Assembly (NCBI GenBank): GCA_013823485.1
Contig: PNMF01000010.1
Coordinates: 1-44,443, forward strand
Length of the DNA: 44,443 bases
Source: Comamonadaceae bacterium
GTDB lineage: Bacteria; Pseudomonadota; Gammaproteobacteria; Burkholderiales; Burkholderiaceae_C
Direction of reading: 5' to 3'
Of the stretch, positions 34,178 through 41,872 are shown piece after piece. Within the stretch, counting starts at the first letter, position 1, and the number at the start of each line of letters is the position of its first letter. The position numbers and the translations under genes were made by a program. Under the pieces are notes generated by a model. It was not told where the DNA came from, searched no databases, and saw nothing but the letters and a program-made list of their open reading frames with translations.

Positions 34178-35170
34178 ATGCAAGCTGCGCCGCCGGCCGA
34201 CGATGCCGCTCTGATCCGGGCTTACCTGGACCATGTGCGGGTGGAGAAGCGGCTGGCCGAGCGCACGGTGGCGCTTTACACCCTGGACCTGCAGCGCCTG
34301 CAGGGCTTCGCGCAGGAAGCCGGTGTGGCGCTGGCAGCGGTGCAGCCGGCCCACATCCGCCGCTGGATCGCGTCCATGCACAGCGGCGGGCGCAGCGCCC
34401 GGGGCATCGCCCTGATCCTCTCCGGCTGGCGCGGCCTCTACACCTGGATGGGCCGCCAGGGCCTGATCGACCACCACCCGGTGCAGGGCGTGCGCGCACC
34501 CAAGGCCGGCAAACCCCTGCCCAAGGCGCTGGCGGTGGACGACGCGGTGCGCCTGGCCGACCACGAGCAGGCCGACGACGACCCCGGCCTGGAAGCGCGC
34601 GACGCCTGCATCACCGAGCTGCTGTACGGCTGCGGCCTGCGCATCGGGGAACTGGTCGGGCTGGATCTGATTGCCGGTCCGACGGCCCGGGGCTGGATCG
34701 ACCGCGATGCCGGCGAGGCCCATGTGCTGGGCAAGGGCTCGCGCCGGCGCAGCGTGCCGGTGGGGCGTACCGCCCTGGCCGCCCTGGAGCGCTGGCTGGA
34801 ACAGCGCCCGCGCTGGGCCAAGGACGACCCGGCCCTGTTCATCGGCCAGCGCGGCACCCGGTTGACGCCCCAGCACATCCGCCTGCGCCTGCGCCGCCGT
34901 TCGATGCAGGCCGGTCTGCCGACACCAGTGCACCCGCACATGCTGCGCCATTCGTTTGCCAGCCACCTGCTGCAGTCCAGCGGCGACCTGCGCGCCGTGC
35001 AGGAGCTGCTGGGCCATGCCAGCATCGGCACCACCCAGGTCTATACCCGGCTCGATTTCCAGCACCTGGCCCGCGTGTATGACGCGGCCCACCCCCGGGC
35101 TCAGGCCCGCGCCAAGGGCGCCCCTGCCGCGCCTACCCCCGATCTTTCTCACGACAAGGAACCCACATGA
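34178..35170 (+). CDS. xerC: Tyrosine site-specific recombinase XerC
   Basis: 330 residues. It resolves chromosome dimers at dif with XerD. An N-terminal SAM-like DNA-binding domain (ALIRAYLDHVRVEKRLAERT) is followed by the catalytic domain with the Arg of GCGLRIGELVGL, the Lys of LGKGSRRR, HMLRHSFASHL (His-x-x-Arg), the GHASIGTTQVY segment and the nucleophile Tyr in VYTRLDF. Its place after dapF supports XerC rather than XerD. A low-complexity tail (RAQARAKGAPAAPTPDLS) extends the C-terminus. Its stop overlaps the next ATG by 4 bases. Confidence 0.95.
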   Translation: MQAAPPADDAALIRAYLDHVRVEKRLAERTVALYTLDLQRLQGFAQEAGVALAAVQPAHIRRWIASMHSGGRSARGIALILSGWRGLYTWMGRQGLIDHHPVQGVRAPKAGKPLPKALAVDDAVRLADHEQADDDPGLEARDACITELLYGCGLRIGELVGLDLIAGPTARGWIDRDAGEAHVLGKGSRRRSVPVGRTALAALERWLEQRPRWAKDDPALFIGQRGTRLTPQHIRLRLRRRSMQAGLPTPVHPHMLRHSFASHLLQSSGDLRAVQELLGHASIGTTQVYTRLDFQHLARVYDAAHPRAQARAKGAPAAPTPDLSHDKEPT

Positions 35171-35616
35171 ACCTCCTGCGCCGCCGTTTCTCTGCTGCCG
35201 CCCTCGGCCTGGCCGTTGCCCTGCCGCTCTCTGCCCTGGCCCAGGCGCCCGCCGCCGATGCCCCGATCAAGGTGGTCTACCACCTGAGCGAAGGCATTCC
35301 GCAGGCGTCCCGCGCCATCGGCAACATCCGCAACCACCTGGCCGCCGACCCCAAGGCCCGCATCGTGGTGGTGAGCCACGGCCTGGGCATCGACTTCCTG
35401 CTGCAGGGCGCGACCAACCAGATGGACCAGCCGTTCTCCGGCTCGATCGCCGACCTGGCCAACCGGGGCGTCGAGTTCCGGGTCTGCAACAACACGCTGG
35501 TCTCGCGCAAGATCGACGCGTCGCGGCTGGCCATGGAAGCCAGCGTGGTGCCTTCCGGCGTGGCCGAGGTGGCCCGCTTGCAGGCGCGCGAAGGTTTTGT
35601 GTACCTGCGTCCATGA
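35167..35616 (+). CDS. Exported DsrE-like protein
   Basis: 149 residues. Signal peptide MNLLRRRFSAAALGLAVALP with cleavage after ALA. The mature domain resembles DsrE/DsrF-like small proteins: KVVYHLSEGIPQASRAIGNI, RIVVVSHGLGIDFLL, then EFRVCNNTLVSRKID with the single Cys in the usual position. Periplasmic location suggests sulfur- or redox-related work. It is squeezed between xerC and the methyltransferase with ATGA overlaps on both sides. Confidence 0.85.
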   Translation: MNLLRRRFSAAALGLAVALPLSALAQAPAADAPIKVVYHLSEGIPQASRAIGNIRNHLAADPKARIVVVSHGLGIDFLLQGATNQMDQPFSGSIADLANRGVEFRVCNNTLVSRKIDASRLAMEASVVPSGVAEVARLQAREGFVYLRP

Positions 35617-36803
35617 AGGTCGTCCGACTCAAGCCCGGCAAGGAACGTTCGCTGCTGCGCCGCCACCCGTGGGTGTTTGACGGCGCCATTGCCCGGGGCA
35701 GTGCCGACCCCGGCGAGACGGTGCGGGTGGACAGCCACGACGGTGCCTTCCTGGCCTGGGGCGCGTGTTCGCCCGAGAGCCGCATCCGCGTGCGGGCCTG
35801 GAGCTTCGACCAGGCCACCCGGATCGACGCCGGCTTCTTCCGCACCACGCTGCAGCGCGCCCTGGCGCTGCGCGAGCGGCTGGCCATTGCCAGCAACGGC
35901 GTGCGGCTGGTGCACGGCGAATCCGACGGCCTGCCCGGGCTGATCGTCGACCGCTATGGCGACACCCTGGTGGCCCAGTTCACCGCCTGCGGCGTGGAGC
36001 GCTGGAAGGACGTGATCGCCGACGCGCTGATCGAACTCACCGGCTGCCCGCGCCTGTACGAGCGCTCCGACACCAGCAGCCGGGAGCTCGACGGCCTGAA
36101 GCCCGCCACCGGCTGGCTGCGTGGCGACGGGCCCACCACCTTCGAGCTGCAGGAACACGGCTGGCGGCTGGGGCTGGACATTGCCCAGGGCCACAAGACC
36201 GGCTACTACCTGGACCAGCGGGACAGCCGCGGCGTCTTCCGGGAACACGTGCAGCGGCTGGGCTGCCGCGAGGTGCTCAACTGCTTCAGCTACACCGGTG
36301 GCTTCAGCGTCGCGGCGCTGGCCGGCGGGGCGGAGCATGTCACCTCGATCGATTCGTCCGGCCCGGCGCTGGCCCAGGCAGCGGCCAACCTGGCCCTGAA
36401 CGGCTTCGATGCGGCCCGCGCCACCTTCCTGGATGCCGACGTGAATGCCTCGCTGCGCCGCTTCCTGGAGGAAGGCCGCCGGTTCGACGCCATCGTGCTC
36501 GACCCGCCCAAGCTGGCGCCCACGGCGGCCCACGCCGAGCGGGCCGCCCGCGCCTACAAGGACCTCAACCGCCTGGGGCTGAAGCTGCTCAACCCGGGCG
36601 GCGTGTTGTTCACCTTTTCGTGTTCGGGCGGCATCGGCGTGGAGCTGTTCCACAAGATCGTGGCCTCGGCCGGCATCGACGCCGGGGTCGATGGCGCCAT
36701 CCTGCAGCGCCTGGGCGGCGCGCCCGACCACCCCATGACCCTGGCCTTCCCCGAAGGCGAATACCTCAAGGGGCTGGTGGTGATGCGCACGCCGGTCGCC
36801 TGA
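35613..36803 (+). CDS. 23S rRNA cytosine-C5 methyltransferase, RlmI-like
   Basis: 396 residues, the length of E. coli RlmI. N-terminal PUA domain (MKVVRLKPGKERSLLRRHPW), a central EEHD-like domain with FELQEHGWRLGLDIAQGHKTG (cited by ends) and YYLDQRDSR, then the SAM-binding core: LNCFSYTGGFSVAAL (motif I), VLDPPKLAP (motif IV) and FSCSGG with the catalytic Cys. The exact rRNA position is inferred from the family; RlmI modifies C1962 in E. coli. Confidence 0.88.
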   Translation: MKVVRLKPGKERSLLRRHPWVFDGAIARGSADPGETVRVDSHDGAFLAWGACSPESRIRVRAWSFDQATRIDAGFFRTTLQRALALRERLAIASNGVRLVHGESDGLPGLIVDRYGDTLVAQFTACGVERWKDVIADALIELTGCPRLYERSDTSSRELDGLKPATGWLRGDGPTTFELQEHGWRLGLDIAQGHKTGYYLDQRDSRGVFREHVQRLGCREVLNCFSYTGGFSVAALAGGAEHVTSIDSSGPALAQAAANLALNGFDAARATFLDADVNASLRRFLEEGRRFDAIVLDPPKLAPTAAHAERAARAYKDLNRLGLKLLNPGGVLFTFSCSGGIGVELFHKIVASAGIDAGVDGAILQRLGGAPDHPMTLAFPEGEYLKGLVVMRTPVA

Positions 36804-36855
36804 GCCGGAACCCTATCGCTACACTGTTGCGTTTTTCACCCAAGACCTGCTGCCC

Positions 36856-37932
36856 ATGGCCCTGATCCCCGCCACCATCCTCACCGGCTTCCTCGGCTCC
36901 GGCAAGACCACCCTGCTCAAACGCGTGCTGTTGGAGGCCCACGGCCAGAAGATCGCCGTGGTCGAGAACGAGTTCGGTGAAGAGAACATCGACAACGAGA
37001 TCCTGGTGGCCGACACCACCGAGAACATCATCCAGATGAGCAATGGCTGCATCTGCTGCACCATCCGCGACGACCTGCGGGCCACCCTGCAGGACCTGGC
37101 CCAGAAGAAGCGCAAGGGCGAACTGGACTTCGACCGGGTGGTGATCGAGACCACCGGCCTGGCCGACCCCGGCCCGGTGGCCCAGACCTTTTTCATGGAC
37201 GACGAGGTGGCCGAGCAATACCTGCTCGACTCCATCCTGACCCTGGTCGACGCCAAGCACGCCGCCCAGCAGCTCAACGACCGCCAGGAGGCCCGCCGCC
37301 AGGTGGGTTTTGCCGACCAGATCTTCATCAGCAAGGCCGATCTGGTCGAGCCGGCCGAGGTCGACGCCCTGACCCACCGCCTCAAGCACATGAACCCGCG
37401 CGCACCGATCCGCCCGGTGCATTTCGGCGAGGTGGCCCTGAGCGAGGTGTTCGACCTGCGCGGCTTCAACCTGAATGCCAAGCTGGAGATCGACCCCGAC
37501 TTCCTGAAGGTCGACGACCACGATCATCACGATCACGACCACGGTCATGACCATCATGACCACGAACACGGCGAGCACTGCAACCACCCCTCGCACCAGC
37601 ACGGCCAGGGGCACGGGCACCACCATCACCACGACGACGACGTGAAGAGCTTCGTCTACCGCGCCACCCGGCCGTTCAGCCCCGAGAAGCTGGAAGACTT
37701 CCTGGGTGCCATCGTGCAGGTGTACGGTCCGCGGATGCTGCGCTACAAGGGCGTGCTGCACATGGAAGGCACCGACCGCAAGGTGATCTTCCAGGGGGTG
37801 CACCAGCTCATGGGCAGCGACCTGGGGCCGGCCTGGGCCGAGGGCGAGCCCCGCATGAGCAAGCTGGTGTTCATCGGCATCGACCTGCCGCGCGACATCC
37901 TGGAGCAGGGGCTGGAGCAGAGTCTGGTCTGA
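36856..37932 (+). CDS. CobW/COG0523 family GTPase with His-rich loop (metal chaperone)
   Basis: 358 residues. Seen: the P-loop GFLGSGKTTLLKRVL, EFGEENIDNEIL, the metal-binding NGCICCTIRDDL (CxCC), ETTGLADPGPVAQ and the GTP-specificity ISKADL. Residues ~217-260 are a His/Asp stretch (DDHDHHDHDHGHDHHDHEHG, then SHQHGQGHGHHHHHDDD) that should bind zinc or another divalent metal. C-terminal CobW_C domain follows. It is a candidate zinc-transfer protein, as in ZNG1-type chaperones. No Zur-box-like palindrome was seen in the 52 bases upstream. Confidence 0.9.
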   Translation: MALIPATILTGFLGSGKTTLLKRVLLEAHGQKIAVVENEFGEENIDNEILVADTTENIIQMSNGCICCTIRDDLRATLQDLAQKKRKGELDFDRVVIETTGLADPGPVAQTFFMDDEVAEQYLLDSILTLVDAKHAAQQLNDRQEARRQVGFADQIFISKADLVEPAEVDALTHRLKHMNPRAPIRPVHFGEVALSEVFDLRGFNLNAKLEIDPDFLKVDDHDHHDHDHGHDHHDHEHGEHCNHPSHQHGQGHGHHHHHDDDVKSFVYRATRPFSPEKLEDFLGAIVQVYGPRMLRYKGVLHMEGTDRKVIFQGVHQLMGSDLGPAWAEGEPRMSKLVFIGIDLPRDILEQGLEQSLV

Positions 37933-38003
37933 GCGGGTGTCGTTCTTCCCCAACGCGGCCGCCCTGAGCGATCGGTCCGGCAGCCGCTGTGCCGGTGCGT
38001 GGC

Positions 38004-38009
38004 TACAAT
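38004..38009 (+). promoter_or_regulatory. -10 element for the dksA transcript
   Basis: TACAAT; no good -35 at the usual distance. The transcript should begin near 38016, giving a leader of ~180 bases before dksA. Confidence 0.5.
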
Positions 38010-38015
38010 CGCGCG

Positions 38016-38197
38016 GCCCAAGTTGGCGACCAGACCAATCTGCGGATCAGGGACACCCCTGCCGCACCCGGCAGCAACCGGCCCCCAAGGCCGGCCTGGT
38101 GATGGGGGTATAACAGCGCACTGATCCGGCGGCCTTGCTCGCAGCAAGGCCGAGCCGCCACCCGACCGATCCGTCAGAGCCCATCAGGAGACCCTCA
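38016..38197 (+). promoter_or_regulatory. Structured 5' leader of dksA, candidate cis-regulatory RNA
   Basis: Pairings seen: outer stem CGGATCAG (38043-38050) with CTGATCCG (38121-38128); second stem ACCCC (38055-38059) with GGGGT (38105-38109); inside it hairpins TGCCG-CACC-CGGCA (38060-38073) and CCGGCC-N5-GGCCGG (38078-38094); then a separate hairpin GGCCTTGCT-CGC-AGCAAGGCC (38131-38151). The last has no T run, so it is not an intrinsic terminator. No known riboswitch consensus was matched from memory (TPP, cobalamin, SAM, SAH, FMN, glycine, fluoride or SRP RNA). It is the main content of the 265-base gap between cobW and dksA. Confidence 0.5.
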
Positions 38198-39337
38198 GTG
38201 AAAGCCCCGGCATCGAAGGCAGCAAAGACTGGCAAGCCCACCACCCAGGGGGCTGCCAAGCGCACGTCACCTGCCCTGTCGAAGCCCGGCGCCGGCAAAG
38301 CCAAGCCGGCCACGAAAGCTCCTGTGAAGACAGCTGCCAGAACCGCAGCGAAACCGGCGGCCAAGGCCGCTGCGAAGCCGGTCGCCAAGCCTGTTGTCAA
38401 GGCGCCGGTGAAGGCTCCGGCCAAGGCGGCGACCAAAACCGCGACCAAGGCGCCGGCCAAGGCCCCTGTGAAGGCAGCTGCCAAGCCAGCGGCGAAGGTC
38501 CCGGCCAAGGCGCCTGCCAAAGCCACCGTCAAGGCACCCGCCAGGACCGTGATCAAGGCACCGGCGAAAGCAGCGGCCAAGACGGCCGTGAAGACGGCAG
38601 CGAAACCAGCGCCGAAGCCGGCAGCGAAGGCGCCCGCCCGGCCACCGGTCAGCCCGCCCGTCAAGGCGGTGCCACAGACTGCCGATAAAGTGCCATCGGC
38701 GCCAAAAGCTGCCCCCATCGAACCCACTCCGCGACCGCTCGGCAAGCGGGCTGCCAAGAAGGTCATGATGGAGCAGATGACCCAGGCCGAGGCGGTGCCC
38801 ACCCATGCCCCCGACGCGGCCAAAGCCACTTTTTCTCCAACGATTGCACGAGTCATGACGCCTCCCGTTCCCTCATCCGTCCAGAAAGACCCCAAAAGGG
38901 CCAACAACTGGAAGACCCTGCCTGTCGATCAACTCACCGATCAGGACATCCAGGCCATGCCCGACAGCGAATACATGGGTGAACTGCAGCTGGCCTTTTT
39001 CCGCCGCAAGCTGCAGCAGCTCAAGGCCGACATGCTGGCCAATGCCGGCGAGACCACCGAACACCTGCGCGAAGACACCGTGGTGGTGCCCGACCCGGCC
39101 GACCGCGCCACCATCGAGGAAGAACACGCCCTGGAGCTGCGCACCCGCGACCGCGAGCGCAAGCTGCTGAAGAAGATCGAGCAGGCGATCGTCCGCATCG
39201 ACTCCGGCGACTACGGCTACTGCGAGGAAACCGGCGAGCTGATCGGTGTGGCCCGCCTGATGGCCCGCCCCACCGCCAGCCTGTCGCTGGAGGCGCAGCA
39301 GCGCCGCGAGCTCAAGCAGAAGATGTTCGGCGACTGA
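38198..39337 (+). CDS. dksA: DksA/TraR-family RNA polymerase-binding regulator with histone-H1-like tail
   Basis: 379 residues from GTG 38198 with AGGAG 7 bases upstream. Residues ~1-195 are Lys/Ala/Pro repeats (units such as AAKPAAKAAAKPVAKPVVKA) like histone H1 or AlgP; residues ~225-379 are a DksA. The coiled-coil hairpin with FFRRKLQQLKADML is present and ends the usual acidic tip. The zinc finger is degenerate: YGYCEETGELIG and ASLSLEAQQRRE retain one Cys of four. DksA works with ppGpp on RNA polymerase. The ATG at 38135 is less likely since it lies inside the leader hairpin and lacks a ribosome site. Confidence 0.9.
   Translation: MKAPASKAAKTGKPTTQGAAKRTSPALSKPGAGKAKPATKAPVKTAARTAAKPAAKAAAKPVAKPVVKAPVKAPAKAATKTATKAPAKAPVKAAAKPAAKVPAKAPAKATVKAPARTVIKAPAKAAAKTAVKTAAKPAPKPAAKAPARPPVSPPVKAVPQTADKVPSAPKAAPIEPTPRPLGKRAAKKVMMEQMTQAEAVPTHAPDAAKATFSPTIARVMTPPVPSSVQKDPKRANNWKTLPVDQLTDQDIQAMPDSEYMGELQLAFFRRKLQQLKADMLANAGETTEHLREDTVVVPDPADRATIEEEHALELRTRDRERKLLKKIEQAIVRIDSGDYGYCEETGELIGVARLMARPTASLSLEAQQRRELKQKMFGD
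38284..38648 (+). repeat. Lys-Ala-Pro coding repeats in dksA
   Basis: Degenerate tandem units of about 9-15 bases encoding KAPAKA, KPAAKA and KTATKA. Copy number may vary between strains; the repeats code for protein and are not CRISPR. Confidence 0.8.
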
Positions 39338-39376
39338 CGCCCAGGCGTTCCCGCACCCCATCCGGCACAACAACCC

Positions 39377-41161
39377 ATGGCCAAGGACGATTCGGGCGGA
39401 TTCCTGTCGAAGGTGGTGAAGTTCGTGCGTCATCCGACCACGAGCTGGGCCGACCTCGACACCCGCGAGGTCGACCGCGAAAGCGAATACAGCAAGGCGG
39501 CGCTCAAGGAAATGATCGAGCGCAAGCGCCGCAACGACTTCGTGCGCAAGCGCGAGTTCGACATGCTGCGCAAGATCCGCAGCCGCGAAGGCACGCCCGG
39601 CGAGGCCCAGGGCGTGCGCCCGTCGTTCTTCCAGAGCAGCCTGCCGTCACGTCCGGACGACCGGGCCATGACGCTGAAGAAGATCGACGAGATCGAAGCC
39701 CAGATGTCGATGCAGTGGTGGAAGACCAAGGGCCCCGACTCGGCGGTGAGCACCGGCGGTGGCCCCGGCGCCTCGGTGCAGGACCGCCTCACCTCGCAGC
39801 AGCGGGCCGACCTGCCGACCGAACCCGCCGGGCTGATGTCGCCGCGCCAGACCTCCCGGCCGTTGCCGCGCACCGAGACCCAGCCGGCCTCCACCCTGCC
39901 CATGCCCCTGACCGGTTCCACGCCGGGTCCGTCCGACCGCAGCCAGGGACAACCCATCCTCACCGGCCTGGTCATGCCCGTGGGCGACGCTGCCGCGCCC
40001 GCGCCGCAGGGGCAGGCATTCTCCGCGTCCCGGTTCTTCGCGCTGGAAGTCGAGGTGGTGGCCCAGGACCCGGAGGTCGAGGAAGCCGCCATCCGTTTTG
40101 CCAACGGCGACGACCCCGGCGCCGAGCAGGGCCTGATGGACATGCTGCTGGACACCAGCCCCAAGGCCGACGACATGGCCAGCTGGCTTACCTTGTTCGA
40201 CTTTTACCGGGCCACCGGCCAGGTGGCTCCGTACGAGAGCAGGGCGGTCGACTTCACCACCCGTTTTCACCGGTCGCCCCCGCAGTGGTACGACATGCCC
40301 GGCGCCGTGGCCACCATGAGCGGCAGGGAGCGGTCGGAGATCGGCACCTCGAACAACCGGGCCCACTGGGTCTGCGAGGTCGAGCTGGACGCCTATTCGG
40401 TCGGAACCTTGCAGACCGTGCTGCAGCGGGCGCAGGCACCCTGGGTGATCGACTGGTCTCCGCTGCGCACCCTGGACCAGAAGGCTGCGCGCGCGCTGTT
40501 GGGCATGTTCACCCTGTGGGGTGACCAGCCGGTGGAGCTGCGTTTCATCGGCGCCCATGCCCTGCGCGACTGCCTGCGCGACACCACCCCGGCTGGCCGG
40601 CGCGATGTCGAGCAGCTGTGGTGGGAACTGCGCATGGCGGCCCTGCGCGTCATGAACCGGGCCGACGAGTTCGAGCTGACCGCGCTGGACTTCTGCGTCA
40701 CCTACGAAGTGTCACCACCGGGCTGGGAGCGACCCCGTTGCCGCTTCCAGCAGGTGCAGGGCGAAGCGGGCTCGCCCGATGTAGACCAGTCGGTGCTGGG
40801 CGAGTCGGTGCTGGAGCCGCTGTCGTCGACCCTGGGCGGCGAGAACTCCACCCTGGGCAACACGCTGGGCGGCGGCGGGCAGGTCGGCATGGTCGAACTC
40901 TCGGGCGAGGTACGTGGCGATCCGCAGGCCACGCTGGATGCCCTGGAGGAACGGCTGGCAGGCGCCGACGTGCTGATCATTTCCTGCCGCAACCTGATCC
41001 GGGTCGACTTTTCGGCCGCCGGCACCCTGCTCAACTGGGTGTCGCGCCACCATGCCGAGGGCCGGATCGTGCAGTTCGTGGATGTGCACCGGCTGGTGTC
41101 CGCCTTCTTCCACGTCATCGGCATCACCGAGTATTCCAAGGTCGTGCTGCGCACCGACTGA
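39377..41161 (+). CDS. Large protein with C-terminal STAS-like domain
   Basis: 594 residues. N-terminal ~80 residues are charged and helical (FLSKVVKFVRHPTTSWADLD, then SEYSKAALKEMIERKRRNDF); ~100-210 is Pro/Ser/Thr-rich and probably disordered (LMSPRQTSRPLPRTETQPAS). Residues ~220-420 hold a helical/strand domain with ALEVEVVAQDPEVEEAAIRF. Then come two STAS-like halves, the last ending ADVLIISCRNLIRVDFSAAG. STAS domains act as anti-sigma antagonists or lipid sensors; here there is no anti-sigma partner beside it. I know similar proteins next to hslV in Burkholderiales, with no assigned role. Confidence 0.7.
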   Translation: MAKDDSGGFLSKVVKFVRHPTTSWADLDTREVDRESEYSKAALKEMIERKRRNDFVRKREFDMLRKIRSREGTPGEAQGVRPSFFQSSLPSRPDDRAMTLKKIDEIEAQMSMQWWKTKGPDSAVSTGGGPGASVQDRLTSQQRADLPTEPAGLMSPRQTSRPLPRTETQPASTLPMPLTGSTPGPSDRSQGQPILTGLVMPVGDAAAPAPQGQAFSASRFFALEVEVVAQDPEVEEAAIRFANGDDPGAEQGLMDMLLDTSPKADDMASWLTLFDFYRATGQVAPYESRAVDFTTRFHRSPPQWYDMPGAVATMSGRERSEIGTSNNRAHWVCEVELDAYSVGTLQTVLQRAQAPWVIDWSPLRTLDQKAARALLGMFTLWGDQPVELRFIGAHALRDCLRDTTPAGRRDVEQLWWELRMAALRVMNRADEFELTALDFCVTYEVSPPGWERPRCRFQQVQGEAGSPDVDQSVLGESVLEPLSSTLGGENSTLGNTLGGGGQVGMVELSGEVRGDPQATLDALEERLAGADVLIISCRNLIRVDFSAAGTLLNWVSRHHAEGRIVQFVDVHRLVSAFFHVIGITEYSKVVLRTD

Positions 41162-41176
41162 GGCGGGTCATCCGGG

Positions 41177-41204
41177 CTTGAGAAGCCCGCCGATGGCACC
41201 ATCT
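41177..41204 (+). promoter_or_regulatory. Sigma32-like heat-shock promoter of hslVU
   Basis: CTTGAGA (41177-41183), 13 bases, CACCATCT (41197-41204): 6 of 7 and 7 of 8 matches to CTTGAAA-N13-CCCCATNT. It leaves a ~23-base leader before hslV. The -35 lies in a small hairpin (GGGCTT-GAG-AAGCCC) downstream of the STAS-like gene. Confidence 0.7.
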
Positions 41205-41233
41205 GACCCTCAGTTGTTTCTTTTCGGATTGCC

Positions 41234-41782
41234 ATGGAATCGTTTCACGGAACCACCATCGTCAGCGTGCGCCGCCAGACCCCGCAGGGTGTGCAGGTGG
41301 CCATCGGTGGCGATGGTCAGGTGACCCTGGGTCACATCGTCGTCAAGGGCACGGCGCGCAAGGTGCGCAAGCTCTACCACGGCAAGGTGCTGGCCGGCTT
41401 TGCCGGCGCCACGGCCGATGCCTTCACGCTGTTCGAGCGCTTCGAGGCCAAGCTGGAAAAGCACCAGGGCCATCTGGCCCGGGCCGCCATCGAGCTCACC
41501 CGCGACTGGCGCACCGACCGTGTGCTGCGCCGTCTGGAGGCCATGCTGGCGGTGGCCGACCTCAGCGCCAGCCTGATCATCACCGGCAACGGCGACGTGC
41601 TGGAGCCCGAACACGGCATTGTCGCCATCGGCTCCGGTGGCGCCTACGCGCAGGCCGCCGCCAAGGCACTGATCGACCACACCGAGCTGAGCGCCGAGCA
41701 GGTGGTGCGGCAGTCGCTGGCCATTGCCGGTGAGTTGTGCATCTACACCAACATGAACCACACCATCGAGACACTGGAGTAA
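41234..41782 (+). CDS. hslV: ATP-dependent protease proteolytic subunit HslV
   Basis: 182 residues. The propeptide MESFHG precedes the N-terminal nucleophile Thr of TTIVSVRRQ, so processing leaves the mature Thr1. Seen further: [20 protein letters not shown] and the [16 protein letters not shown] segment of the family. It forms a double hexamer capped by HslU and degrades misfolded or regulatory proteins. First gene of a heat-shock-type operon. Confidence 0.97.
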   Translation: MESFHGTTIVSVRRQTPQGVQVAIGGDGQVTLGHIVVKGTARKVRKLYHGKVLAGFAGATADAFTLFERFEAKLEKHQGHLARAAIELTRDWRTDRVLRRLEAMLAVADLSASLIITGNGDVLEPEHGIVAIGSGGAYAQAAAKALIDHTELSAEQVVRQSLAIAGELCIYTNMNHTIETLE

Positions 41783-41787
41783 GGCAA

Positions 41788-41870
41788 TGAGCGCTGCGCC
41801 GGGCCGCCCCAAGCAAGCTCGCGCCCCCTCGGGGGGCAGCGACGTACACGAAGTGACCAGCGTGGGGGCC
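41788..41870 (-). repeat. GC-rich intergenic repeat, copy 2 (inverted, inside hslVU)
   Basis: Read on the minus strand it gives CCCCCACGCT, GCTGCCCCCCGAGGGGGC and CTTGGGGCGGCCCGGCG, the same blocks as at 30676-30756. It fills almost the whole 90-base gap between hslV and hslU. Confidence 0.75.
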
Positions 41871-41872
41871 AC

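Noticed and set aside
38016-38130. The dksA leader as SRP 4.5S RNA, or as a TPP, cobalamin, SAM, SAH or fluoride riboswitch
   Set aside because: The SRP core (GGAAGGAAGCAGC type loop) and the consensus cores of those riboswitches are absent.
38131-38151. Hairpin before dksA as an intrinsic terminator or attenuator
   Set aside because: The stem is strong, but no T run follows, and the next bases lead to the ribosome site.
38284-38648. Short regular repeats suggesting a CRISPR array or satellite
   Set aside because: The periodicity is 3-base based and encodes Lys-Ala-Pro units in frame with dksA; there are no constant repeats with unique spacers.
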